64,000 nt of DNA from JAXDMK01 sp963765955 (lineage in GTDB: Bacteria > Actinomycetota > Acidimicrobiia > Acidimicrobiales > AC-14). Of the stretch, positions 43,171 to 53,797 are shown in pieces. Within the stretch, counting starts at the first letter, position 1. Each line of letters opens with the position of its first letter. A model generated the notes under the pieces. It was not told the origin of the DNA and did no database searches. It saw only the letters and a list, made by a program, of their open reading frames with translations. Made by a program: the position numbers and the translations under genes. The stretch spans positions 1 to 64,000 of the forward strand of contig CAVXYA010000001.1 in the NCBI GenBank assembly GCA_963765955.1, read 5' to 3'.

Positions 43171-43961
43171 GCGAGGACTACGTGGCCGTCGTCACGCCTG
43201 TGTACGGCAACGCGGCGACCCTTCCCGAGCTGGTCCGGCGGCTGGTGGCGGCCCTCGACGGGCGGGCGTGGAGGCTGCGGATCGTCGTTGACGCCTCACC
43301 CGACGCCAGCCTGGCCGTGGCCCGGCGGCTGGCGGCCGCCGATCCCCGCATCCGCATAACCGCCCTCGAGGCCAACGTCGGCCAGCACCGGGCCCTGGTC
43401 CGCGGCCTGGCCGACGAGCAGGACGCGGTCGCGTGGGTGTGCCTCGACGCCGACCTGCAAGACCCGCCGGAGGCGGTGCCAGTCCTTCTCGACCGGCTGG
43501 CCGCGGGCGACGCGGGGGCGGTCTTCGCCGGGCGCCGGGGGACATACGAGAGCCGAGGGCGGATGGTGACGGGGCGGGTCCACCGGGCCGTCATGGCCCG
43601 GCTCACCCGCCTGCCGGCGGACGCCGGGGCCTACGTGGCCATGGGCCCGGTCGCCCGCCGGGCCATCATCGACCTGGGCGGGCCCAGCATCGTGGCCGCC
43701 ATCGGCGCCGCCGGGCTCCCGCTGACGTCGGTACCGGTCGAGCGTCACCGGCGCCCGTCGGGTCGGTCGGCGTGGACCTCGGCCGGTCGCCTCCGCCAGT
43801 CGGCCCGGACCATGGCCTGGGTTGCCACCCGAGCACGGTGGGGGCGGGTTTCGGCGGCGGATCAGGTCCCGGCGGTTGATCCGGCCGCCGCACCGATCGG
43901 GCCCCCGAGGGGCGCCGCCGGAGGGACGGTGTCCCACCGCTGCACCAGCGTGTCGGAGTAG
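43167..43961 (+). CDS. Family 2 glycosyltransferase
   Basis: A 264-residue GT2 enzyme: VAVVTPVYGNAATLPELVRR at the start, IVVDASPDASLAVARRLAAA, then NVGQHRALVRGLADEQDAVA and WVCLDADLQDPPEAVPVLLD with the DxD-type metal motif (DADLQDPP). No membrane helices are evident, as in ArnC/DPM1-like heads without an anchor. It transfers a sugar from a nucleotide donor to a lipid or glycan acceptor. The GTG at 43167 overlaps the epimerase stop. Its 3' end overlaps the oppositely oriented GT39 gene. Confidence 0.87.
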   Translation: MSEDYVAVVTPVYGNAATLPELVRRLVAALDGRAWRLRIVVDASPDASLAVARRLAAADPRIRITALEANVGQHRALVRGLADEQDAVAWVCLDADLQDPPEAVPVLLDRLAAGDAGAVFAGRRGTYESRGRMVTGRVHRAVMARLTRLPADAGAYVAMGPVARRAIIDLGGPSIVAAIGAAGLPLTSVPVERHRRPSGRSAWTSAGRLRQSARTMAWVATRARWGRVSAADQVPAVDPAAAPIGPPRGAAGGTVSHRCTSVSE

Positions 43962-45446
43962 CGACCGCGCGAGGCGCAGCTCCCGGCTCACCCGCAACCC
44001 GCGGGCGGCGAGGTCGGTGTCGAGGGACTCGAGCTTGTCCCGATCACCCTTCACCCCGCCCTTGGCCCGCCGCACCACCCAGACGGTCGCCGCCGGCGGC
44101 ACCGCGGCCGGAGGCAACACCATGTCGGGCACAAGGGCGGGATGGTCGGCCCGGGCGTAGTGGTCGAGGCCGAGGGCGTCCCACCGGGCGGCGGCCACGA
44201 CCGGCTGGCCGGGCCGGTGCGCGGCGGCAACGACGGCCACCGCCCCCCGGACGTCCTCCTTGGGCCCCAGCCGGGTCTCGGCGACGGTGGCCCAGACCGA
44301 CGCCCCCAGCACGACGGCGAGGGCGGCGGGGACGAGCCGGCGGGGCGCCCGGGTGATCCCGAGAGCCACCAGCACGGCCAGTCCGAGCGTTGATGGCAGC
44401 AGGTAGCGGTCGACGAACACGGGCCGCACAACTTCGAGCATCGTGACCGTCGCCACCGGCACGCCGAACCAGCAGGCGGCGACCAGGCGGGCGTCCCTCC
44501 GTCCCCCGTCGATGCGGCCGCCCTCGTCCTCGTCGTCGATGGTCGGGGCGCGCCCGCCGAGGACCAGGCCGGCCACGGCTGCCACCACGGTGACGACAAG
44601 GAGCGGCGTCCGTCCCCCGGCCCACGACTTGAGGAGGAGGCGGGGCACGGCCCCACCCACGTCGGACAACCACCACGCGCCCGACGCACCCACCCCGTTG
44701 CCGATGGCGAGCAGGATCAGGGCCGCGGCCGGCAGGGCAGCGGCGGCGGTGACCGCCACCAGCCCCAACGCCTGCCGGCGGCGGAGCAGGAGGGCGGCCA
44801 CTGCCATCCCCCCAAGCGCCAGCAGGGCGAACCAGTGGGCCAGGCCGGCGGCCGCTCCCGCCAGTCCGTAGAGCAGGAGCGAGCGCGGCTTTCCGTCGAG
44901 CCACCAGGCCAGCCCGAGGGCGGCCAGCGACGTGGCCAGGAGTGCGATTCCGTAACCCCGGGCCTCGGCCGAGTACTGCACGACGAAGGGGTTGGTGGCC
45001 GCGATCAGTCCCGCCACCACGGCCACGCCCGGACCGGCCAGGCGCCCGACCACTCGGGTGAAGACCCCGACCCCTCCCACCGCCGCGACGAGGGACAGCA
45101 GGCGCAGGCCCACCTCGTCCGCCGGGAGCCGGGTGACGGTGAGCCACAGGTGGGTGACCAGGTAGTACGGCCCGCCGTACGACGGCGGGGCGTCGCGGAG
45201 GTACGGGATCGTCCCCTCGCCGTGGATGACGGCGGAGATCAGCCGGCCGACGGGCAGGGGCGCGACCTCGGCCGTGTAGAGCTCGTCGTACCAGAGGCCG
45301 TGGCGACGGGCCACGACCCATCCTCCGAGGATGACCAGCACCAAGGGGGGCAGCAGCCACCAGCCCTGCCGCAGCCAATTGGCCAGCAGTCGGGCGGCCC
45401 GCAGCCGGGGGGCCCGCAGCCGGACGTTGCGGGGGTGGGCGTCCAC
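43862..45446 (-). CDS. GT39-like integral-membrane glycosyltransferase
   Basis: About 525 aa with around 10 membrane helices. It shows the PMT-like features LWYDELYTAEVAPLPVG (DE in the first loop), DAPPSYGGPYYLVTHLWLTV and NPFVVQYSAEARGYGIALLA (the EARGY motif). It uses a lipid-linked sugar donor on the outer face of the membrane. The literal frame runs on to 43296 antisense to the GT2 gene. A one-base shift near 43970 instead gives RYSDTLVQRWDTVPPAAPLG and a stop at 43862-43864, which is far more natural. The start at 45446 is the first ATG. Confidence 0.75.
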
Positions 45447-45559
45447 GGGCGGTCGGAGTCTACCGGCGCCCCGCCGGGCGTCCCCGCCGGGCGTCGGCGG
45501 CGGCGTCGACCGCTCGGACGGACGGGGTCGCCCGCCGGGCGGTTGGGTAGGTTGCCCCC

Positions 45560-46207
45560 ATGGCCGTTACCCGCAGAGTCGCCCGTCCCATGTTGGCCGC
45601 CATCTTCGTGTCCAGCGGAGTGGAGCAGATCAGGAGGCCGGAGACCAAGGTCGACCAGGCGGGGAAGGTGGCGACGACGCTGGCCCAGGCGCTGCACCTG
45701 CCCGAGGACCCGGTGGCACTGGTGAGGCTCAACGGCGCGGTGCAGGCCGGGGCGGGCACGCTCCTCGCCCTGGGCAAGCTGCCCCGTCTCTCGGCCGCAG
45801 CCCTGGCCGCCTCCCTGGTGCCGACCACGCTCGGCGGTCACCGGTTCTGGGAGGAGCACGAGCCCGGGCGGCGGAAGGTGCAGCGCACCGGCTTCCTGAA
45901 GAACGTCTCGATGCTCGGCGGCCTGGTGCTGGCCGCTACCGACACCGAGGGCCGGCCGTCGCTGTCGTGGCGGGCCCGCCGGGCCACGGCCAAGGCGTCC
46001 CGACGCGTCGGCGCGACCACGCACAAGGTGGGCAAGGCCATCCTCGAGGCGGAGAAGGCGGCGGAGACGGCCGCCCACCGCGTCGAGCGGGCCACGAGCA
46101 CCGCTGCCCACCGGGTGGAGCGGGCCGCGACCAGCGCGGCCCACAAGGTGCAGGAGGCGGCGGAGACGGGTGCCCACAAGGTGGCCGCGGCCGTCCCCGG
46201 CCACTGA
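45560..46207 (+). CDS. DoxX-family membrane protein with helical repeat tail
   Basis: A 215-residue protein. Residues 1 to about 125 are DoxX (ARPMLAAIFVSSGVEQIRRP, NGAVQAGAGTLLALGKLPRL, LVPTTLGGHRFWEEHEPGRR, helices with the FW..H motif). Residues about 140-215 are Ala-rich helical repeats (AAHRVERATSTAAHRVERAA, TSAAHKVQEAAETGAHKV). The repeats are amphipathic, with period about 11, as in apolipoprotein- or PspA-like lipid-binding helices. The tail could bind membranes or a partner. It lies 45 codons downstream of no other gene on its strand. Sequence 45447-45559 has no other feature. Confidence 0.75.
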   Translation: MAVTRRVARPMLAAIFVSSGVEQIRRPETKVDQAGKVATTLAQALHLPEDPVALVRLNGAVQAGAGTLLALGKLPRLSAAALAASLVPTTLGGHRFWEEHEPGRRKVQRTGFLKNVSMLGGLVLAATDTEGRPSLSWRARRATAKASRRVGATTHKVGKAILEAEKAAETAAHRVERATSTAAHRVERAATSAAHKVQEAAETGAHKVAAAVPGH

Positions 46208-46385
46208 CCGACCGCCACCCACCACCCGCCCGCGCCGCCGGGCCCGCTCGCGCCGCCGTCCCCCTCAACCGTTGCCCCGCAAGAACCGCCCGCCCCCGCT
46301 GCCCGCCGAACGCCGGGCGCGCCCGGAGAGCTCCCCGGCGGCCGCCCGGCCCGAGGACCGTGGCGGCGCCGGAGGACCGGGGGGT

Positions 46386-46850
46386 CTAGCCCCCGGCCAG
46401 CTTCTTGGCCAGGCCCATGCCCTGCTCGAGCAGCGGCTTGGCCATGTCGGTGATGCTCCCGAGTCCGCCAGCCCCGCCGCCCAGCTTGCCGGCCGCGGCG
46501 CCGATCTGGTCGAGGAACGGCTCGGCCTGGGCGAGGAGGGGCTTGGCCATGGCCAGACCCTGCTCGAGCATCGGCTTCGCCATCGCCATCCCCTGCTGGA
46601 GCATGGGCCCGGCCATCGCCATCCCCTGCTGGAGCATGGGCCCGGCCTTCTCCATGAGTCCCTGGAGCATGGGGGCGATGTCGGCCAGCCCGCCGATCCC
46701 CGAGAGGTCAGGTAGCCCCAGTCCGGCCAAAGGGTTGGAGTTCTCGGTTGGAGGCACGGCCGCAGCCTCTCCCCCGCCAGACGCAGGCGCAGCCGCCCCT
46801 CCGCCCTTCTTCCTTTTGGCCGCAGCCACCGCTTCAGACATCGAGCCCAT
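46386..46850 (-). CDS. Protein with 11-residue amphipathic repeats, unknown function
   Basis: A 154-residue protein with a basic head (MSEAVAAAKRKKGGGAA), a Gly/Leu region, then four tandem 11-mers: GPMLQQGMAMA twice, KPMLEQGLAMA and KPLLAQAEPFL, and a related C-terminal KPLLEQGMGLAKKLAGG. The 11-residue period gives an amphipathic helix rich in Met and Leu on one face. No family is recognised. RBS AGGAG precedes the ATG at 46850. It may bind a membrane or a storage-granule surface. Sequence 46208-46385 holds no gene. Confidence 0.6.
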   Translation of the reverse strand: MGSMSEAVAAAKRKKGGGAAAPASGGGEAAAVPPTENSNPLAGLGLPDLSGIGGLADIAPMLQGLMEKAGPMLQQGMAMAGPMLQQGMAMAKPMLEQGLAMAKPLLAQAEPFLDQIGAAAGKLGGGAGGLGSITDMAKPLLEQGMGLAKKLAGG

Positions 46851-46975
46851 GTACGGCTCTCCTTTCCAGCGCGTCGATCACCCCTGAGGTCCGGCCTCTC
46901 AATCTACGCACCCCGGCGGGGTGCGGGCATCCTCAGGCACCAATCGGCCCGGATTCGTGCCCGGTTCCGGGGTGC

Positions 46976-47764
46976 CTAGCGGTCGGAAAGGGTCAGCGGA
47001 GACACGACGCGGACGATGTAGGTGCGCACCGCGGCGGGTAGCGGCTGGTCGGGATAGGCGTAGGTGAAGCACAGGGTGGTGGCCCCCGGGGCCTGGGCCG
47101 ACAGGCGCACGAGCTGGTGGGGCTGATCGCCCGGCTCGTACGTCTCGTCGACCACCACCAGGGCCCGGCCCACCATCTCCATCCGCCACGCCTGGCGCTC
47201 GCCGGGAGGGACCGGGAGGCGCAGGTCGAAGACGGAGTCGGCGGCCACGTCCATGACCTTGAGCGATCGTTCGGTCGGCATGTCGAGCGGCGGGGGACCG
47301 GGGATCATCACCGCCGGGCCCGACGGCTCGTCGAAGGGGTCGGGCACTCCCGCCCGCCTGCGCAGCGGGCGCTCCTCCAGCGTGGGGTCGTAGTCGGGGG
47401 GCGGGGGCCGGGGCCGGGGGTCGACCCAGATCCAGCCGTCGCGCTCCTCGACGGTGAAGCACGGGAGATAGCCGGGCCGCAGCTTCCACAGGTTCTCGCG
47501 CTTGGCGGTGGCGGCCGGCACCACGTTGCGGCCGGTGCGGGGGTCGTACAGGTACCGGTGGCGGGGACAGCTCACCAGGCCGTCGACGATGGACGCGTCG
47601 TCGAGCTCGGTGACCTGGTGGGGGCAGGTGCCGTCGAACGCCACCACCTGGCCGTCGCCGAGGCGGGCCACCAACACGTAGGTGTCGCCCGCCCGCACCC
47701 GCCGGATCACGGTGTCGAGGCCCTCCCCGGCCGGGAGCTGGTCGCTCGGCAACGTCTGGAACAC
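46976..47764 (-). CDS. Rieske [2Fe-2S] protein
   Basis: A 262-residue protein with an N-terminal Rieske domain (about 5-100): GTCPHQVTELDDASIVDGLV and SCPRHRYLYDPRTGRNVVP supply the CxH and CxxH ligands. A C-terminal domain of about 150 residues has Pro-rich turns and a beta-rich end (WRMEMVGRALVVVDETYEPG) that is not recognisable as a Rieske oxygenase catalytic domain, since no 2-His-1-Asp triad is visible. It may be a stand-alone electron carrier or a chaperone-like partner. The ATG at 47764 is the natural start. Confidence 0.8.
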   Translation of the reverse strand: MFQTLPSDQLPAGEGLDTVIRRVRAGDTYVLVARLGDGQVVAFDGTCPHQVTELDDASIVDGLVSCPRHRYLYDPRTGRNVVPAATAKRENLWKLRPGYLPCFTVEERDGWIWVDPRPRPPPPDYDPTLEERPLRRRAGVPDPFDEPSGPAVMIPGPPPLDMPTERSLKVMDVAADSVFDLRLPVPPGERQAWRMEMVGRALVVVDETYEPGDQPHQLVRLSAQAPGATTLCFTYAYPDQPLPAAVRTYIVRVVSPLTLSDR

Positions 47765-47830
47765 CCCGGAAGTCTACGGATGCGGTCGGCCTACGCAGTC
47801 CGACCCGGGGCCAGACCGGGGTGACCCGCG

Positions 47831-48397
47831 CTAGTGGTCGCCGGGGAGGACGTCGGTCTCGGACTCGTGCCACACCGGGTGGTCTCCTGACGTCTCAACG
47901 TTGAACCCGTAGTCGTACGCCAGTCCCCCACCGATCGTGCCGCCGACCATGGTGAGGAGCAGGACCCCGAGGCTCACGACCATGACCCGCCCCGGCGTGT
48001 GCCCGACCTCGTCGTAGGGGCCCATCCGCAGGACGAGGTCGATCACGACGAGCACGGTGACCGTCACCATGGTCCAGGCGTGGGCGTTCACCGTCCGCCG
48101 GGCCTGGGTGCCCTTCTTGGTGGACTTCAGCCAGTCCCAGTACCCGGTGATGACGGCGAGCACCGACACCAGGGCCCCTCCCACCAGGGTGAACGTGGCC
48201 GCCCGGTAGAAGTCCCGGGCCCACGCCTCGTCCCGCCCGAGGTAGGAGATGACGTCGAAGGCGGGAGCCAGGACGTAAGCCCCCACCGGGACATCGGTGA
48301 GTGGCGGATGGAACGGCTTGCCGGACCACCCCCTGAGGCCCTTGAACTTTCGGCCCTTGAGGGTCAGCGACGGTCGGAACGACAGCGCACGGGGCAT
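47831..48397 (-). CDS. DUF2231 membrane protein
   Basis: A 188-residue protein with the DUF2231 entry KPFHPPLTDVPVGAYVLAPA followed by four membrane helices (FTLVGGALVSVLAVITGYWD, MVTVTVLVVIDLVLRMGPYD, VMVVSLGVLLLTMVGGTIGG). Such proteins often lie near heme or Rieske proteins and may have a redox or c-di-GMP-unrelated membrane role; the function is unknown. It lies 66 bases upstream of the Rieske gene, so the two may be co-transcribed. Confidence 0.82.
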   Translation of the reverse strand: MPRALSFRPSLTLKGRKFKGLRGWSGKPFHPPLTDVPVGAYVLAPAFDVISYLGRDEAWARDFYRAATFTLVGGALVSVLAVITGYWDWLKSTKKGTQARRTVNAHAWTMVTVTVLVVIDLVLRMGPYDEVGHTPGRVMVVSLGVLLLTMVGGTIGGGLAYDYGFNVETSGDHPVWHESETDVLPGDH

Positions 48398-48427
48398 TCG
48401 GCGTCCTCCGTTCTTGGGGTGGTGCTC

Positions 48428-49303
48428 CTACGGGGTCTTGGCCAGGCTGGCCAGCTTGAGGCCCATCCACGGCTTGCGGCCATACGCCAGCAGCTTGCCC
48501 TTGAGTATGGGAGGCCACTGGCTCGTGCGCCCGAACGAGACGAGCAGGAAGGAGGCGGGGTCGACCGACAGGTGGCAGTCGACGGGACCGGGCGCAGCGT
48601 CGAACACGTCGACGTCGCCGTCGTCGAAGCGGATCCACCCCTCTCCCCCGCCGCCCCGCAGGACCACGTGGTAGGTGACCTTCACCCCCGCCGCGTTCTC
48701 CGGGTGTACCAGCGACTTGCGCAGGGCGCCCAGCACGGGGAGCACGAAACCCATGATCGCCAGCGAGGCATGGGCCCGCTCGATCGGCCACGGCGCCCCG
48801 TCGGCCTGGGCCAGGTCGTACCCGTGGACGAGAAGCTCGTTGAGGGCATGGCAGGCGATGGTGGACAGGGGGAGCTCGACACCCTCCACCACCCACGGAC
48901 GGAGGGGGTCGCCGTCGGCCGAACCGTCGCGCAGGGCGGTGAGCAAGGCGGCCACGCCAGCGTCGATGCGGGTGGCGATGGCGCCCAGGTCGCGCTCCGA
49001 CTCTCCCGCCACCAGCATGTTGGTCAGCGTCGACAGCTGCCAGATGTCGCTCCCCGCCGGTGCCGAGGCGAGGGCGATGCTCGTGACGATGTCCATGCTG
49101 TGGGAGACGTGCACGGCCAGGTCGGTCGTGCTCCAGATACCCAGGGCCGGGACGTCGGGTTTGTTGATAGCCCGGACCAGGGCCGACACCCGCGCCCCCA
49201 CGGCCGCGACCGCGGCGCGGGCCTCGACCGGGTCGACCGCCGGAACCTGGTCGACGCTCAATGCGACAGGCGGGGCACGGTGTTCGCGGCGGTTGCCATC
49301 CAC
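48428..49303 (-). CDS. Mycothiol-dependent maleylpyruvate isomerase-like (MDMPI/DinB-fold) protein
   Basis: A protein of about 290 aa. The N-terminal domain is the DinB-like four-helix bundle of MDMPI proteins (WSTTDLAVHVSHSMDIVTSI, the His pair near the metal; LSTIACHALNELLVHGYDLA with two more metal-ligand His). The C-terminal 100 residues are an SCP2/MDMPI_C-like sterol-carrier fold (FDDGDVDVFDAAPGPVDCHL, SVDPASFLLVSFG). Such proteins often use mycothiol. The ORF could start at 49303 or at a TTG near 49261 (LSVDQVPAVD). The function is uncertain beyond the fold. Confidence 0.75.
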   Translation of the reverse strand: MDGNRREHRAPPVALSVDQVPAVDPVEARAAVAAVGARVSALVRAINKPDVPALGIWSTTDLAVHVSHSMDIVTSIALASAPAGSDIWQLSTLTNMLVAGESERDLGAIATRIDAGVAALLTALRDGSADGDPLRPWVVEGVELPLSTIACHALNELLVHGYDLAQADGAPWPIERAHASLAIMGFVLPVLGALRKSLVHPENAAGVKVTYHVVLRGGGGEGWIRFDDGDVDVFDAAPGPVDCHLSVDPASFLLVSFGRTSQWPPILKGKLLAYGRKPWMGLKLASLAKTP

Positions 49304-49388
49304 CAGAGTGTGGCGGATTTTCTCCGCCGACCGGTGATCTTGCTTGGCGATGAGCCTCCGGGGCTTGCACCCGCCTGCCCCAGAGGTT

Positions 49389-49583
49389 CTAGGGCCAGCC
49401 CAGCTTGAACGTGTCGTAGAGGGTCGGGACGACGAACAGGGCCAGGCCCAGGGGGATCAGGGCGATGCTGGGCGCCAGGCCCCGACGCCCCCTGGCGCCG
49501 AACTTCCACCCTTCGCCGGCGGCGGCGAGAAGGAAGCAGATGAAGGCGGCCAGATAGAAGAAGAAGGCGGTCTTCGGGTCCAT
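49389..49583 (-). CDS. Small two-helix membrane protein
   Basis: A 64-residue protein with two membrane helices (AFFFYLAAFICFLLAAAGEG and IALIPLGLALFVVPTLYDTF) separated by a basic loop (GARGRRGL). It lies 9 bases downstream of a 19-codon hydrophobic ORF on the same strand, and the two probably form an operon. No family is assigned. Confidence 0.6.
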   Translation of the reverse strand: MDPKTAFFFYLAAFICFLLAAAGEGWKFGARGRRGLAPSIALIPLGLALFVVPTLYDTFKLGWP

Positions 49584-49592
49584 GCTCGTCGC

Positions 49593-49652
49593 CTACGTGA
49601 GCAGCAGGACGAGGATGATGATCAGGATCAGCGTGCCAATTCCGATGTACAT
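49593..49652 (-). CDS. 19-residue hydrophobic microprotein
   Basis: ATG at 49652 after GGAGG with 4-base spacing, to TAG at 49593-49595. The product MYIGIGTLILIIILVLLLT is one transmembrane helix. Single-helix microproteins with a MYIGIG-like start are often missed by annotation, and similar ones occur in actinobacteria. The strong ribosome-binding site supports translation. It lies 9 bases before the two-helix protein. Confidence 0.55.
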   Translation of the reverse strand: MYIGIGTLILIIILVLLLT

Positions 49653-49726
49653 GGGTCCTCCAGGCTTGGCGTCGGCGGCTCCGGCGCTACCTGATGGGTT
49701 CCCTTACCCGCGGCGCGCGAAACCCG

Positions 49727-50338
49727 TCACTCTCCGTGGTCGCGGCGGTGCACCGAGACGGCGTAGTCGCCGCCGTCGAAGGGCTCGCCGTCCCAGGTCG
49801 ACCATCGCTGCTCGAGCACCAGGCCGGCGGCGCTGCAGTGGTCGTCGTAGGCCGCCAGCGGGAGGTTCCCGGCCTGGAGCTGGAAGCCGGCCACCAGGGC
49901 GCCGCCCGGGCGGACGTGGCGGGCCATGGTGGCGACCACCGCCTCCTCGGTGCCGGGGGTCAGGAAGATCATGACGTTGCCGGCCAGCACCACCACGTCG
50001 AAGGACCGCCCGAGGTCGACGGTGGCCAGGTCGGCGGCTACCCAGCGCAGGTGGGGGGCCTTGTCCCGGGCCACCGCCAGCATCGAGGGGTCGAGGTCGA
50101 CGCCGACCACCTCGATCCCCCGCCCGTCCAGCTCGATGGCCACCCGCCCCGTCCCGCACCCGGCGTCGAGCACCGAGACCGGCCCGAGCCGCTCGACCAG
50201 GTCGGCCTCGCCGTGGGGGTTCTGACCCTCGGCGGCCATGCGGGCCCAGCGCTCGTCGTAGGCCGATCCTCGCGGCGCGTTCCTCGCCAGCCAGCGGTTT
50301 ACCGCAGGTCGCTCGTCGGTTCCACCCATCTCGGCCAC
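49727..50338 (-). CDS. Class I SAM-dependent methyltransferase
   Basis: A 203-residue methyltransferase. Motif I is VSVLDAGCGTGRVAIELDGR, motif II VVGVDLDPSMLAVARDKAPH, motif III ADLATVDLGRSFDVVVLAGN, and motif IV GALVAGFQLQAGNLPLAAYD. It ends in a short beta region. The substrate is unknown. An ATG at 50329 is an alternative start. It lies downstream of, and on the opposite strand to, the SecD-region membrane protein. Confidence 0.87.
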   Translation of the reverse strand: MAEMGGTDERPAVNRWLARNAPRGSAYDERWARMAAEGQNPHGEADLVERLGPVSVLDAGCGTGRVAIELDGRGIEVVGVDLDPSMLAVARDKAPHLRWVAADLATVDLGRSFDVVVLAGNVMIFLTPGTEEAVVATMARHVRPGGALVAGFQLQAGNLPLAAYDDHCSAAGLVLEQRWSTWDGEPFDGGDYAVSVHRRDHGE

Positions 50339-50406
50339 CCATCTTGCCCGCGACGGACACGGGCGATTCCGTCCACCTCAGCGAGCGGCACGCCGTAGGG
50401 TGGGGC

Positions 50407-50754
50407 ATGGCCCGGCGCCGCACGCCCCACCTGTGGTTGCTCGTGGCGCTTTTCGCGACCGGGGTCGGGCTGCACGCGGCCGCAGTCGCCGGTCACCCCG
50501 AATCCCATCCCGCCGCCCCCCAGCTTGCCGTAGCCCTCACCGGCGATTCCATCGAGGCCACGGTTGTCGGCACCGGCGGCCAGGTGTCGTCGGGCCGGCT
50601 CCTTCTCCCCTTGGTCGCCGCCCTCATGGCGGTTGGCGGCGGCGGCGGCCTCATCCGCCGTCGGTCGGTCCTGACCGTCGCCGGCGAGCAGCCACTGCTC
50701 GCCCGGCGTTACGCCATCGCCCTCCGGGCACCACCCTCCTTCCCGCTCGCCTGA
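50407..50754 (+). CDS. Small membrane protein upstream of secDF
   Basis: A 115-residue protein with an N-terminal helix (PHLWLLVALFATGVGLHAAA), a periplasm-facing middle (AVALTGDSIEATVVGTGGQV) and a second helix (RLLLPLVAALMAVGGGGGLI) ending in an Arg-rich tail. No family is recognised. It lies 54 bases upstream of the secD-secF fusion on the same strand. The ATG at 50407 is used because the residues before it (from 50344) have no conserved character. Confidence 0.55.
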   Translation: MARRRTPHLWLLVALFATGVGLHAAAVAGHPESHPAAPQLAVALTGDSIEATVVGTGGQVSSGRLLLPLVAALMAVGGGGGLIRRRSVLTVAGEQPLLARRYAIALRAPPSFPLA

Positions 50755-50808
50755 CGCACCGTCGTCGTCGGCGCCGCCCCTGGGCGGCCGAGCTGGAGGT
50801 GTCCCTTC

Positions 50809-53253
<2,445 letters not shown>

Positions 53254-53254
53254 C

Positions 53255-53770
53255 GTGTCCCCCTCCAGCCATGAGCGCGACGCCCACGAGCAGGACATCC
53301 ACGAGCAGGAGCTGCCCGGCATCGGCAAGCGCTACGACCAGGCCACCGAGGACGGGCTGATCAGCGTCGTCATCCACCACAGCGGGCGCCGCGACCTCTA
53401 CGTCACCGAGAAGGCGTCCCGCGACCGGACGCCGACGGTGGTCATGCTCACCGACGACCAGTCCCGGCGCCTGGGGGCGGTGCTGGCCGGCGCCTACTTC
53501 AAGCCGACGGTGGCCCAGCGCATCGAGGCCGTGGTCGGCGGGTTGATCATCGACTGGGTCACCCTGCGCAGCGACTCCCCCGGCATCGAGCACAGCATCG
53601 CCGACCTCGAGGTGCGCCGGAACACTCGCATGACCATCGTCGCCATCCTGCGGGGGCCCGAGGTGATCGTGGTGCCCGAGCCCTCGGAGGAGCTCCACGC
53701 GGGCGACAAGTTGGTCGTCATCGGCCGGCCCGACGACCTGCCCGCCTTCATCCGCCACGTCGCCGGGTGA
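53255..53770 (+). CDS. TrkA-C-domain regulator of a K+/H+ antiporter (KhtT-like)
   Basis: A 171-residue protein. The N-terminal half (ELPGIGKRYDQATEDGLISV, VVIHHSGRRDLYVTEKASRD) is the KhtT/AmhM N-terminal domain. The C-terminal half is a TrkA-C domain (VRRNTRMTIVAILRGPEVIV, GDKLVVIGRPDDLPAFIRHV). Such regulators bind a nucleotide or K+ and gate the adjacent CPA2 antiporter. It lies 28 bases upstream of the antiporter and just after secDF. The ATG/GTG start is at 53255. Confidence 0.85.
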   Translation: MSPSSHERDAHEQDIHEQELPGIGKRYDQATEDGLISVVIHHSGRRDLYVTEKASRDRTPTVVMLTDDQSRRLGAVLAGAYFKPTVAQRIEAVVGGLIIDWVTLRSDSPGIEHSIADLEVRRNTRMTIVAILRGPEVIVVPEPSEELHAGDKLVVIGRPDDLPAFIRHVAG

Positions 53771-53797
53771 CCGGCCTCTCGTGATCTCAATCCCCCG

